DNA from: CAZRIP01 sp964600165
Lineage (GTDB): Bacteria; Elusimicrobiota; Elusimicrobia; UBA1565; UBA9628
Direction of reading: 5' to 3'
Assembly (NCBI GenBank): GCA_964600165.1
Contig: CAZRIP010000084.1
Coordinates: 1-17,588 of the forward strand
Length of the DNA stretch: 17,588 bases
Shown: positions 12,448 through 17,588 of the stretch, piece by piece
How the letters are laid out: each line of letters opens with the position of its first letter
Position numbering within the stretch: the stretch's first letter is position 1
The notes under the pieces: model-generated
Told to the model about the DNA's origin: nothing
What the model saw: the letters and a program-made list of their open reading frames with translations, nothing else
Databases searched by the model: none
Program-made: the position numbers and the translations under genes

Positions 12448-13401
12448 CTAGACTCCCGAGATCGCCTCGCCGCCGTCGACGCGCAGGATCGTGCCGTTGA
12501 CCCAGCGCCCGCCGGGCAGGCACAGGCCGTGGATGGCCTCGGCGACGTCTTCCGGCGTGGTGAGGCGGTGGTACGGGTTGCGCACGCGCGCCTGGGCCTT
12601 CATCAGGTCGAAGTTCGGGATGCCGTTGCCGGCCGGGGTGTCGGTGATGCCGGCCTGCACGATGACGCAATTGACGCCGTAAGGGGCGAGCTCGAGGGCC
12701 ATCGAGCGGCAGGAGGCCTCGAGGGCCGTTTTTGCCGCGGAAACGGCGCCGTAGCCGCGCCAAGCCACTTCATTGCCCTCGGAGGTCATGGCCACGAGCC
12801 GCGCGCCGGGGGAGAGCAGCTTTTCGTTGACGAGCTCGCGGCCCCAGAGCATGTAGTCGTAGCCCATCATGAAGATCGTCTTCTCGCAGTCTTCCTGCTC
12901 GAGCATCGTCTCCTTGTAGGGAATCTTGGAGTCGGCGAGCGAAAATAGAGCGTCGGCGCCCTTGTCGTGAAAAGCCGTGTTGACGGCGACCTTGACCTTG
13001 TCGGCGGGAAGGCCGAGTTGCTCGGCCAGCGCCTTGATGGCCTGGCCCTTGAAATCCGGGGTCTTCTCCTCGACGAGCAGCTTGCAGGCGCCCGCGGCCA
13101 CCGAGTGCATGAAGAGCTGGACGCCGCCTTTGCCGGCGTGCTCGGAGATCGACTCGAAGACCTCGCCGCGCCCGTCCTCCTCGAATAAGTTCACGTTGTG
13201 GGTGAAAAGCTGGGCGCCGGTCTTGCGGATCTCGTCGAAATGGGGCTTGATCACCGTCTCGACGGTGCCTTCCTTGTCCTTGTGGCCGATGATGATGTTC
13301 ATCCCGGCCCGTGCCAGGCGTTTAGCCGTCGCCAGGCCGAAGCCCGACGAGCCGCCGAGGATGACGGCCCACTTCCCTTTCAGCTCGGATTCGTTTGACA
13401 T
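12448..13401 (-). CDS. FabI/FabL-like enoyl-ACP reductase (divergent SDR)
   Basis: The 317-aa SDR has a nucleotide motif GGSSGFG (residues 16-22) and a Y217-x6-K224 active site (RGYGAVSAAKTALEAS), the spacing used by enoyl-ACP reductases FabI and FabL rather than the Y-x3-K of ketoreductases. Further typical blocks are MALELAPYGVNCVIVQAGITDTPAG and the C-terminal GTILRVDGGE. It is about 55 residues longer than usual FabI; the extra part is mainly between about 105 and 175 (EEKTPDFKGQ through KIPYKETML). The predicted role is the last reduction of the elongation cycle, giving saturated chains. The ATG at 13401 begins the operon; a longer in-frame start at 13464 would include the promoter and is rejected. 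No Shine-Dalgarno is present. Substrate could also be a ring or polyene enoyl intermediate. Confidence 0.8.
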   Translation of the reverse strand: MSNESELKGKWAVILGGSSGFGLATAKRLARAGMNIIIGHKDKEGTVETVIKPHFDEIRKTGAQLFTHNVNLFEEDGRGEVFESISEHAGKGGVQLFMHSVAAGACKLLVEEKTPDFKGQAIKALAEQLGLPADKVKVAVNTAFHDKGADALFSLADSKIPYKETMLEQEDCEKTIFMMGYDYMLWGRELVNEKLLSPGARLVAMTSEGNEVAWRGYGAVSAAKTALEASCRSMALELAPYGVNCVIVQAGITDTPAGNGIPNFDLMKAQARVRNPYHRLTTPEDVAEAIHGLCLPGGRWVNGTILRVDGGEAISGV

Positions 13402-13409
13402 AGGCGTAG

Positions 13410-13439
13410 ATTGTGCGTCATATGTTAACAATTGCTCAA
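13410..13439 (-). promoter_or_regulatory. Candidate promoter of the lipid operon
   Basis: Minus-strand TTGAGC (13439-13434, 4 of 6), an 18-nt AT-rich spacer, then CACAAT (13415-13410, 4 of 6). The -10 box ends 8 nt before the ATG at 13401, so the mRNA would begin at or near the start codon. This stretch is the AT-rich island of the divergent region shared with the EamA gene. Confidence 0.45.
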
Positions 13440-13443
13440 GGGG

Positions 13444-13470
13444 GCCCGCCTTGACCGCCGTCAAACGGGC
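13444..13470. promoter_or_regulatory. Nested inverted repeat in the divergent promoter region
   Basis: GCCCG (13444-13448) pairs with CGGGC (13466-13470), and inside them TTGAC (13451-13455) pairs with GTCAA (13460-13464) around a CGCC loop. It sits between the operon promoter and the EamA gene and could be an operator for either. No regulator gene is adjacent. Confidence 0.3.
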
Positions 13471-13499
13471 GAGCCTGGCACCGAATATTTAAGAAAAGC

Positions 13500-13505
13500 T
13501 AAAAT
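13500..13505 (+). promoter_or_regulatory. -10-like box just before the EamA gene
   Basis: TAAAAT ends 6 nt before the ATG at 13512, in the context GCTAAAAT that is repeated before the gene at 14887. There is no Shine-Dalgarno and only a weak -35 (CTGGCA, 19 nt upstream). A leaderless transcript is the simplest reading. Confidence 0.4.
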
Positions 13506-13511
13506 CTCTCG

Positions 13512-14405
13512 ATGACGCCGCGTGCCCTGGCCTATCTCCTCGCCGCCAATTTTCTAGGCGGCTCGTCCTACGTCGCCACGGCGCGGGCGCTGGAGGGCGC
13601 GACGCCCGCCGTGCTGAGCTTTTGGAGGCTCTTGATCGGCGCCGTCGTCTTCCTGCCGTTCGTCGTCCGCGGCCTGCGCCGCATGAGGCCCTCCGCGAGA
13701 GAATGGCTCGGGATGGCCGGCGTCGGCGTCTTCGGCCTCGCGGCGCCGCTGGTGCTCGGCGCGCTCGGGCAGACGATGTCTACGGCGACCAACGCCTCGC
13801 TGTTGATCGGGATGGAGCCGCTGTCGGTCGTCGTGATGTCCGCCCTGTTTCTGGGGGAAGAGTTCTCGCTTCTCAAAGGCGGGGCGGTGGCGCTCGGCCT
13901 TGCCGGGTCGTCGATCATCGTGCTCCAGGGGCCGCCGTGGGCCGCGGCGCTGGCGCCGCACTGGCGCGGCGATTTGCTTCTCGCGCTGCAGGGCTTTTTG
14001 TGGGCGCTCTACTCCGTGATCGGAAAGCCCGTGCTGCGCCGCGTCGACCCGATGACTTTCTGCGGGCTGACGACGCTCATCGCGCTGCCCGTCGTCGCGC
14101 TCGGCGCGCTGCGCGACGGGATCCATGTTCCGGCCGCGCACCTCGGCGCCGTCGCCTATCTCGCGCTCGGCGTCACGGTGCTCGGCGTCGTGACGTGGAA
14201 CAAGGCGCTGGAGGAAGTGCCCGCGTCGCTGCTCGCGAACTTCATTTTTCTACAGCCGCTGATCGGCGTCGTCTTGGGCGTGCTGATCTTGGGCGACCCG
14301 TTCACGCGCTGGAGCGCGCTCGGCGGCGCGACGATCATGGGCGGGGTCTATCTCGCGACTTTCCAAAAGGCTCCTGGAAAAGCGGCCGAATTGGCGCTTC
14401 AGTAG
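13512..14405 (+). CDS. EamA-family (DMT superfamily) transporter
   Basis: This 297-aa inner-membrane protein has ten predicted membrane helices arranged as two EamA repeats. The first repeat begins ALAYLLAANFLGGSSYVATA, with a typical helix-3 end (FWRLLIGAVVFLPFV). The second begins DLLLALQGFLWALYSVIGKPVL and ends with LLANFIFLQPLIGVVLGVLILGD and GGATIMGGVYLATF, a standard EamA ending. Such proteins export metabolites or amino acids; the substrate cannot be predicted. The gene is transcribed away from the lipid operon and its last 7 nt overlap the convergent small gene 14399-14806. The start has no Shine-Dalgarno. Confidence 0.92.
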   Translation: MTPRALAYLLAANFLGGSSYVATARALEGATPAVLSFWRLLIGAVVFLPFVVRGLRRMRPSAREWLGMAGVGVFGLAAPLVLGALGQTMSTATNASLLIGMEPLSVVVMSALFLGEEFSLLKGGAVALGLAGSSIIVLQGPPWAAALAPHWRGDLLLALQGFLWALYSVIGKPVLRRVDPMTFCGLTTLIALPVVALGALRDGIHVPAAHLGAVAYLALGVTVLGVVTWNKALEEVPASLLANFIFLQPLIGVVLGVLILGDPFTRWSALGGATIMGGVYLATFQKAPGKAAELALQ

Positions 14406-14806
14406 CGGATCGTGACGACGACCTTCTTGCCCTTGAAGTTGAGGGACTTCGCCACGACGTCGGCGTAGCCTCCGTCGTGAAGGTCGATGCCCAAGCTCTC
14501 CGCGATGTCCTGCACGTCGACGAGGACGCTCTGCCCCGTCTGAGTTCCAGGTAGGGCGAGCGCGCCGGGCTTGGACGCGGCGAGAGCGGGCGCGTTGGGC
14601 GGATCGGCGGGCCGGGGCTTGAACGGCACCGAGATCTCTATGCCCTTGGGACAGCCGGCCGGAACTTCCTTCGGCGCGAGGCCCGCGGTGGAATCCGAGA
14701 GGCGCTTGAGCGCGGCGTCGCCGCACTCCTGCGGCGTCGGCGGCGCGAGCTTGAGGGGCTGCGCGAAGGCGACTGAGGCCAGGGCCGCGGCGGCGAGGAG
14801 GATCAT
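14399..14806 (-). CDS. Small secreted protein of unknown function
   Basis: This 135-aa protein has a signal peptide (MILLAAAALASVAFA-QP). It is followed by a Pro-rich segment with two cysteines (PQECGDAAL, PAGCPKGI) and a C-terminal region (VLVDVQDIAESLGIDLHDGG, then LNFKGKKVVVTIRY) that reads like a small alpha/beta or beta-rich domain. No family was recognised. It converges on the EamA gene with a 7-nt overlap and diverges from the Spx/ArsC-like gene across 80 bp. A -10-like TATCCT (14818-14813) ends 6 nt before its ATG and there is no clear Shine-Dalgarno. Confidence 0.65.
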   Translation of the reverse strand: MILLAAAALASVAFAQPLKLAPPTPQECGDAALKRLSDSTAGLAPKEVPAGCPKGIEISVPFKPRPADPPNAPALAASKPGALALPGTQTGQSVLVDVQDIAESLGIDLHDGGYADVVAKSLNFKGKKVVVTIRY

Positions 14807-14812
14807 GTTCCA

Positions 14813-14818
14813 AGGATA
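14813..14818 (-). promoter_or_regulatory. Weak -10-like box before the gene at 14806
   Basis: Minus-strand TATCCT (4 of 6 to TATAAT) ends 6 nt before the ATG, the same spacing as at 13512 and 14887. It is listed because of that shared spacing; the hexamer itself is weak. Confidence 0.25.
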
Positions 14819-14874
14819 ACGCGGCGGCGCGCGGCGCGCGTGGGCCCTTCGGGCATCGAAAGGTAAAAAAACGC

Positions 14875-14880
14875 TAAAAT
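14875..14880 (+). promoter_or_regulatory. -10-like box just before the Spx/ArsC-like gene
   Basis: TAAAAT in the context CGCTAAAAT ends 6 nt before the ATG at 14887, after an A-rich tract (GGTAAAAAAACG). No Shine-Dalgarno and no clear -35 are present. The arrangement copies that of the EamA gene. Confidence 0.4.
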
Positions 14881-14886
14881 CGGCGC

Positions 14887-15234
14887 ATGAAGATCCGGGT
14901 CTACGAGTACGAGAAATGCTCCACGTGCCGCAACGCGCTGAAGTGGCTCGACAAGAAGGGCGTCGCCTACGAGCGCGTGCCGATCGTCGAGCGGCCGCCG
15001 GCGAAAAGCGAGCTCGCCGAAATGCTGCGGCGGGTCGGGGACTTGAAAAAGCTCTTCAACACGTCGGGCCTGGTCTATCGCGAGCTGAAGGTCGGCGAGC
15101 GCTTGAAGACGATGTCGGAAGGCGAGGCGCTCGATCTGCTGGCCAAACACGGCAAGCTCGTCAAGCGCCCCTTCGTCCCGGCCAAGGGTCTCGTCGGCTT
15201 CAAGGAAGCCGAGTGGGCCGCGGCGTTCCGCTGA
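14887..15234 (+). CDS. Spx/ArsC-family (YffB-like) thioredoxin-fold protein
   Basis: The 115-aa protein has the N-terminal thioredoxin-fold strand and redox motif of the ArsC/Spx family (VYEYEKCSTCRNALKWL; CxxC at about residues 10-13). It also has the block LKKLFNTSG, MSEGEALDLLAKHGKLVKRPF and the C-terminal VGFKEAEW. This pattern is that of the Spx/MgsR/YffB branch, whose members bind RNA polymerase or act as glutathione/thioredoxin-linked reductases. The presence of CxxC and the RPF segment argues for intact redox chemistry, but true arsenate reductase activity is unlikely without an ars context. It stands alone, followed by a strong palindrome (15249-15268). Confidence 0.88.
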   Translation: MKIRVYEYEKCSTCRNALKWLDKKGVAYERVPIVERPPAKSELAEMLRRVGDLKKLFNTSGLVYRELKVGERLKTMSEGEALDLLAKHGKLVKRPFVPAKGLVGFKEAEWAAAFR

Positions 15235-15248
15235 GCCGACCGACTCAT

Positions 15249-15268
15249 CATCCGCCACGTGGCGGATG
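15249..15268. terminator. 20-bp perfect palindrome after the Spx/ArsC-like gene
   Basis: CATCCGCCACGTGGCGGATG is its own reverse complement; flanking bases (CTC on the left, GAG on the right) extend the pairing with two mismatches. It begins 15 nt after the stop codon of the gene at 14887, where a terminator would sit. No T-run follows, so it is either a non-canonical or Rho-assisted terminator, or a dimeric-regulator operator for the gene at 15385. Confidence 0.45.
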
Positions 15269-15348
15269 CCGAGAGGGCTAAAAAATCCTAGGCCGATTGA
15301 CGCCGCGCGCGGGCCTCAATGGCCCAGTGCGCCGCGGCGCCTCTCCTT

Positions 15349-15354
15349 TATAAT
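15349..15354 (+). promoter_or_regulatory. -10 box before the gene at 15385
   Basis: A perfect TATAAT lies 30 nt before the ATG at 15385. No good -35 is seen 16-18 nt upstream. Unlike most transcription-unit heads here, this gene has a 5' leader with a Shine-Dalgarno. Confidence 0.5.
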
Positions 15355-15384
15355 AGGGCGAAGCCGTTGATCTGGGGAGGGAAG

Positions 15385-16743
15385 ATGAGCCGAGCCTCGA
15401 AGCTTTCCGCCGTGATCCTCGCGTGCGCGCTGACGCGCGCCGCCGCCGTCGAGCTCGAGGGCCCGGCCGGCACGCCGGCGCCGACGCCGGTGCCGCTGGC
15501 TCCCGCCGGCCTTGCCCCGATCGTCGTTCCCGCGATCGACCCGCTTCAAACCCCGGTCGGTCTCGATGCCGCCCTGAGCGGCAACGTCATCCCTGAAGCC
15601 GCTGAGGACGGCGCGCTGCCGCGCGCCGCCGCGACCGCGGCTTCCGCCTCAGCCAAGACCGCGACCGCTTCCGTCGAAGCTCAGGCGCGGAGCGCGCGGG
15701 CGAAGACGACCGCTTCGGTCACGCGGATCAGCGATCACGTCGCCAAGGCGGCCGAGGCCGCGGGCAAGGCGGACGCGACGGGCGAGGACCGCGCGGGCGC
15801 CACCCGCTCCATCGAGCGCGAGCTCACCGGCGAGCGCGAGACTCCGAGCGACGACTATGCCTCGGTCTATCTGCGAGGCGTCGCCGACGGCTCGATCCCG
15901 ACGGGACCGCGCCTAGAGCGCGCGGCCAAGCCCGGCGAGTACCGCGCGCGCACCGGCTACAACGTCCTTTACGGGACGCGCGAGGAGCTGGTCAACCCCG
16001 GCCACGTCTACGCCGAGGCCTATTACGCCGCGTCCTTCGCGGCGCAAAAGATGGGGCTGCCGGGCCGCGTCTTCTTCGTCGAGGTCACGGGCTCGCTGCC
16101 GCTGCGCGGCGGCGACCACGCGCACTTTACCTTCGTGCCGGCCGGGCCGCAAGCCAAGCCGTCCGTCATCTACGTCGACTTCAAGAGGTCCCTCACGACT
16201 CTCCACGGCGACTTCGACGTCCGCACGAGCGTTCACGCCGGCGTCGACGTCAAGCCGCGGCTCTGGCCCGACTTGGACGACCCGGCGGGCTACGGCTTCG
16301 TCGCGCGCGGCTTCGAGCGCGGCCCGCAAACCGCCTTCCAAGAAGCGCGCCGCGACGTCCCCGGCTTCGCCGCGAAGGGCGGCGCCTCGTTCTCGGCGCG
16401 TCTGGAGAAAGACGAGACCACCGGCGACGTCGACGTCTGGTACAAGCTCTACGACGACGCGGGCGCCGTCGTGGCCGTCAACGCGCGCACGCTGGAGACG
16501 CGCGCGCTCAAGGCTCCCGCGCCGGCCAAGCCACCCGTCGACTGGGCCGCCGTCGTCCGCCACAGCGGTCCGCTCGCGCTGATCGGGGCCTTCGGCCTCG
16601 CGCTCTGGTTCATGATCGCCTACGGCCTTTCGGGCGAGCTCGGGTTCAGCCTGCGCCTCGTCCGCCCGCTCGCCGCGCTCGTGACGCTCGGCGTGGCGGC
16701 GGACGTCTGGGACGCGCTTTCAAGGTTTCGTCGAAAAAAGTAG
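15385..16743 (+). CDS. Secreted, C-terminally membrane-anchored protein of unknown function
   Basis: The ATG at 15385 has a strong Shine-Dalgarno (GGGGAGGG) and gives 452 aa; a start at 15319 would precede the -10 box. There is a signal peptide (KLSAVILACALTRAAA-VE), then an Ala/Pro-rich low-complexity stretch to about residue 140, then a mainly soluble domain of about 220 residues. Recognisable pieces of that domain are GYNVLYGTREELVNPGHVYAEAY, RVFFVEVTGSLPLRGGDHAHF, VIYVDFKRSLTTLHGDFDVR and VDVWYKLYDD. The C terminus has two hydrophobic helices (GPLALIGAFGLALWFMIAYG and LVRPLAALVTLGVAADVW) and a basic tail. No family was recognised. Its stop codon is 12 nt before the resB start, so the two may be co-transcribed. 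Confidence 0.7.
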   Translation: MSRASKLSAVILACALTRAAAVELEGPAGTPAPTPVPLAPAGLAPIVVPAIDPLQTPVGLDAALSGNVIPEAAEDGALPRAAATAASASAKTATASVEAQARSARAKTTASVTRISDHVAKAAEAAGKADATGEDRAGATRSIERELTGERETPSDDYASVYLRGVADGSIPTGPRLERAAKPGEYRARTGYNVLYGTREELVNPGHVYAEAYYAASFAAQKMGLPGRVFFVEVTGSLPLRGGDHAHFTFVPAGPQAKPSVIYVDFKRSLTTLHGDFDVRTSVHAGVDVKPRLWPDLDDPAGYGFVARGFERGPQTAFQEARRDVPGFAAKGGASFSARLEKDETTGDVDVWYKLYDDAGAVVAVNARTLETRALKAPAPAKPPVDWAAVVRHSGPLALIGAFGLALWFMIAYGLSGELGFSLRLVRPLAALVTLGVAADVWDALSRFRRKK

Positions 16744-16746
16744 AAT
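16741..16746 (+). promoter_or_regulatory. -10-like box overlapping the upstream stop codon, before resB
   Basis: TAGAAT (5 of 6 to TATAAT) starts with the TAG stop of the upstream gene and ends 9 nt before the GTG at 16756, after a run of A (CGAAAAAAG). It fits the short-spacing pattern seen at other unit heads, but resB may also be read through from upstream. Confidence 0.3.
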
Positions 16747-16755
16747 AGCGGCGGC

Positions 16756-17588
16756 GTGAAGGTCCTTCGCTCCGTCCGCTTCAATATCCTGCTGGGTCTC
16801 TTGATCACCGTCGCCTCGGCGATCGGGACTCTCCTGCCGCAGGTCGGCGACGCCCCCGAGAAGGTGACGGCTTACCAGACCGCCCACCCGTTCTGGTACA
16901 AGCTCTTCGACCTCGCCAACTTTTTCGATCTCTATCACAGCTGGTGGTTCATGGGCGCGCTCGGGCTCATGGCCTTCGACGTCGTCGTCTGCAAGCTCAT
17001 GAGGAAGCCGCCGGACCACGGCTTGGTCGCCCTGCCGCCGGAGTCCACCGACGAGCGCAAGCTCGAGCACCTCGCGCAGAAGGACGCGGCGCTGCGGACC
17101 AAGCCCTATCAGGCCGCGTTCGCCTCGCCGCCGGCGTCGCCGGACGCGGCCGGGGCCGCTAAGACGTTCCTCGGCGGCCGCGGCTACGCGATCAGCCACG
17201 ACCTTTCGGCGAGCGGCGGCGAGACGTTCGTCGCCACCAAGCACGCGCCGCAGCGCTGGGGCTCCTACGTCGCCCACATCGCGCTCGTCGTGATCTTGCT
17301 CGGCGCGCTCGTCAAGGGGCTCTTCGGCTTCGTCGAGATGGTCCCGGTGCTCGAGGGCCGCTCGCGCGGGATGCAGAACAAGCCCGGCTGGGAAGTCTTC
17401 GTCGACAAGTTCACGATCGAATATTACGACGGGACGATGAACGCCAAGCGCTTCGCTTCCGAGCTGCGCGTCGAGAAGAACGGCGTGGAGATCGGCAAGA
17501 AGACCATCATCGTCAACGATCCCCTCGACATCGGCGGCGTGCGTTTCTATCAAGCGTCCTACGGCGCGGGCGGGATGTTCCGCAGCGT
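16756..17588 (+). CDS. resB: ResB-like cytochrome c biogenesis protein (3' end outside the window)
   Basis: The frame opens at a GTG at 16756 and stays open to the window end (277 codons seen). The start reads MKVLRSVRFNILLGLLITVASAIGTLLPQ, the hallmark ResB/Ccs1 N terminus: short basic stretch, first membrane helix and the TLLPQ turn. A second helix follows (SWWFMGALGLMAFDVVVC), then a linker and a third helix (WGSYVAHIALVVILLGALVKGLFG), which carries the conserved H of the family. The large periplasmic domain begins after it (VDKFTIEYYDG, LRVEKNG, PLDIGGVRFYQASYG). ResB works with ResC/CcsA to deliver heme to apocytochromes c outside the inner membrane. A ccsA-like gene would be expected just right of the window. 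Confidence 0.92.
   Translation, partial: MKVLRSVRFNILLGLLITVASAIGTLLPQVGDAPEKVTAYQTAHPFWYKLFDLANFFDLYHSWWFMGALGLMAFDVVVCKLMRKPPDHGLVALPPESTDERKLEHLAQKDAALRTKPYQAAFASPPASPDAAGAAKTFLGGRGYAISHDLSASGGETFVATKHAPQRWGSYVAHIALVVILLGALVKGLFGFVEMVPVLEGRSRGMQNKPGWEVFVDKFTIEYYDGTMNAKRFASELRVEKNGVEIGKKTIIVNDPLDIGGVRFYQASYGAGGMFRS

Noticed and set aside
10433..12763. 776-codon minus-strand frame that would fuse the second KAS III to a long N-terminal region
   Set aside because: The region before the GTG at 11437 is another frame of the first KAS III and the enoyl reductase, and it is Arg/Pro-rich without motifs. The GTG has a well-placed Shine-Dalgarno.
13622..14554. 310-codon plus-strand frame overlapping the EamA gene
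   Set aside because: It is a shifted frame of the EamA gene, Arg/Ala-rich with no membrane helices, whereas the true frame shows ten helices.
14841..14855. GCCC-x3-GGGC hairpin (GCCCTTCGGGC) as a terminator
   Set aside because: It lies between divergent genes, where no terminator is needed, and has no T-run directly after it on either strand.

Overview
The window is GC-rich bacterial chromosome with a less GC-rich, mobile left end. It has three parts: an integron (about 1-3442), a long leftward operon of fatty-acid-synthase-like genes (3482-13401), and a short set of mostly rightward housekeeping genes (13512-17588). No tRNA, rRNA, CRISPR array, insertion sequence or phage gene was seen. The phylum cannot be fixed from the sequence. 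The high GC, an integron integrase with an N-terminal extension, and an Ala/Pro-rich secreted protein would fit a high-GC Elusimicrobiota-type or deltaproteobacterial-type genome, but this is a weak inference.

Integron (minus strand, read from 3442 towards 1). An integron-type tyrosine recombinase (2222-3442) is followed by about 150 bp of attI-like DNA, a recombination core near 2072-2078, and then three cassettes. Cassette 1 carries a toxin-antitoxin pair with its own promoter. Cassette 2 carries a Cys-rich secreted orphan. Cassette 3 carries a membrane orphan. Two clear 78-bp attC sites (1390-1467 and 659-736) separate them. The integrase points the same way as the cassettes, the reverse of the classical divergent layout. 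All three cassettes start with a related leader motif (18 nt identical in two of them).

Lipid operon (minus strand). In transcription order: FabI/FabL-like enoyl reductase, two tandem FabH-type (KAS III) ketosynthases, a small secreted protein, a secreted M23-type protein, FabG-like ketoreductase, FabZ-like dehydratase, FabF-like ketosynthase, an unrecognised 300-aa protein with its own extended -10 promoter, a fusion of a PlsC-type acyltransferase with a phosphopantetheinyl transferase, and a beta-carbonic anhydrase. Most genes overlap by 1-4 nt. Together they supply a full condensation/reduction/dehydration/reduction cycle, carrier-protein activation and an acyl transfer step, but no acyl carrier protein, malonyl transacylase or acyl-ACP thioesterase. 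This suggests a dedicated pathway for an unusual envelope lipid or acyl chain that borrows its carrier protein from elsewhere. The carbonic anhydrase could supply bicarbonate for malonyl-CoA formation.

Right part. An EamA transporter (+), a small secreted protein (-), an Spx/ArsC-like protein (+), a secreted/membrane protein of unknown function (+), and the start of a ResB cytochrome c biogenesis gene (+, cut by the window end; GTG start).

A recurring pattern is that several genes at the head of transcription units have no Shine-Dalgarno and carry a -10-like hexamer only 6-9 nt before the start codon, suggesting leaderless mRNAs. Most genes inside operons have good Shine-Dalgarno sequences. 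No stretch longer than 300 bp lacks a gene; the longest is 1978-2221 (leader motif, cassette promoter and attI region).
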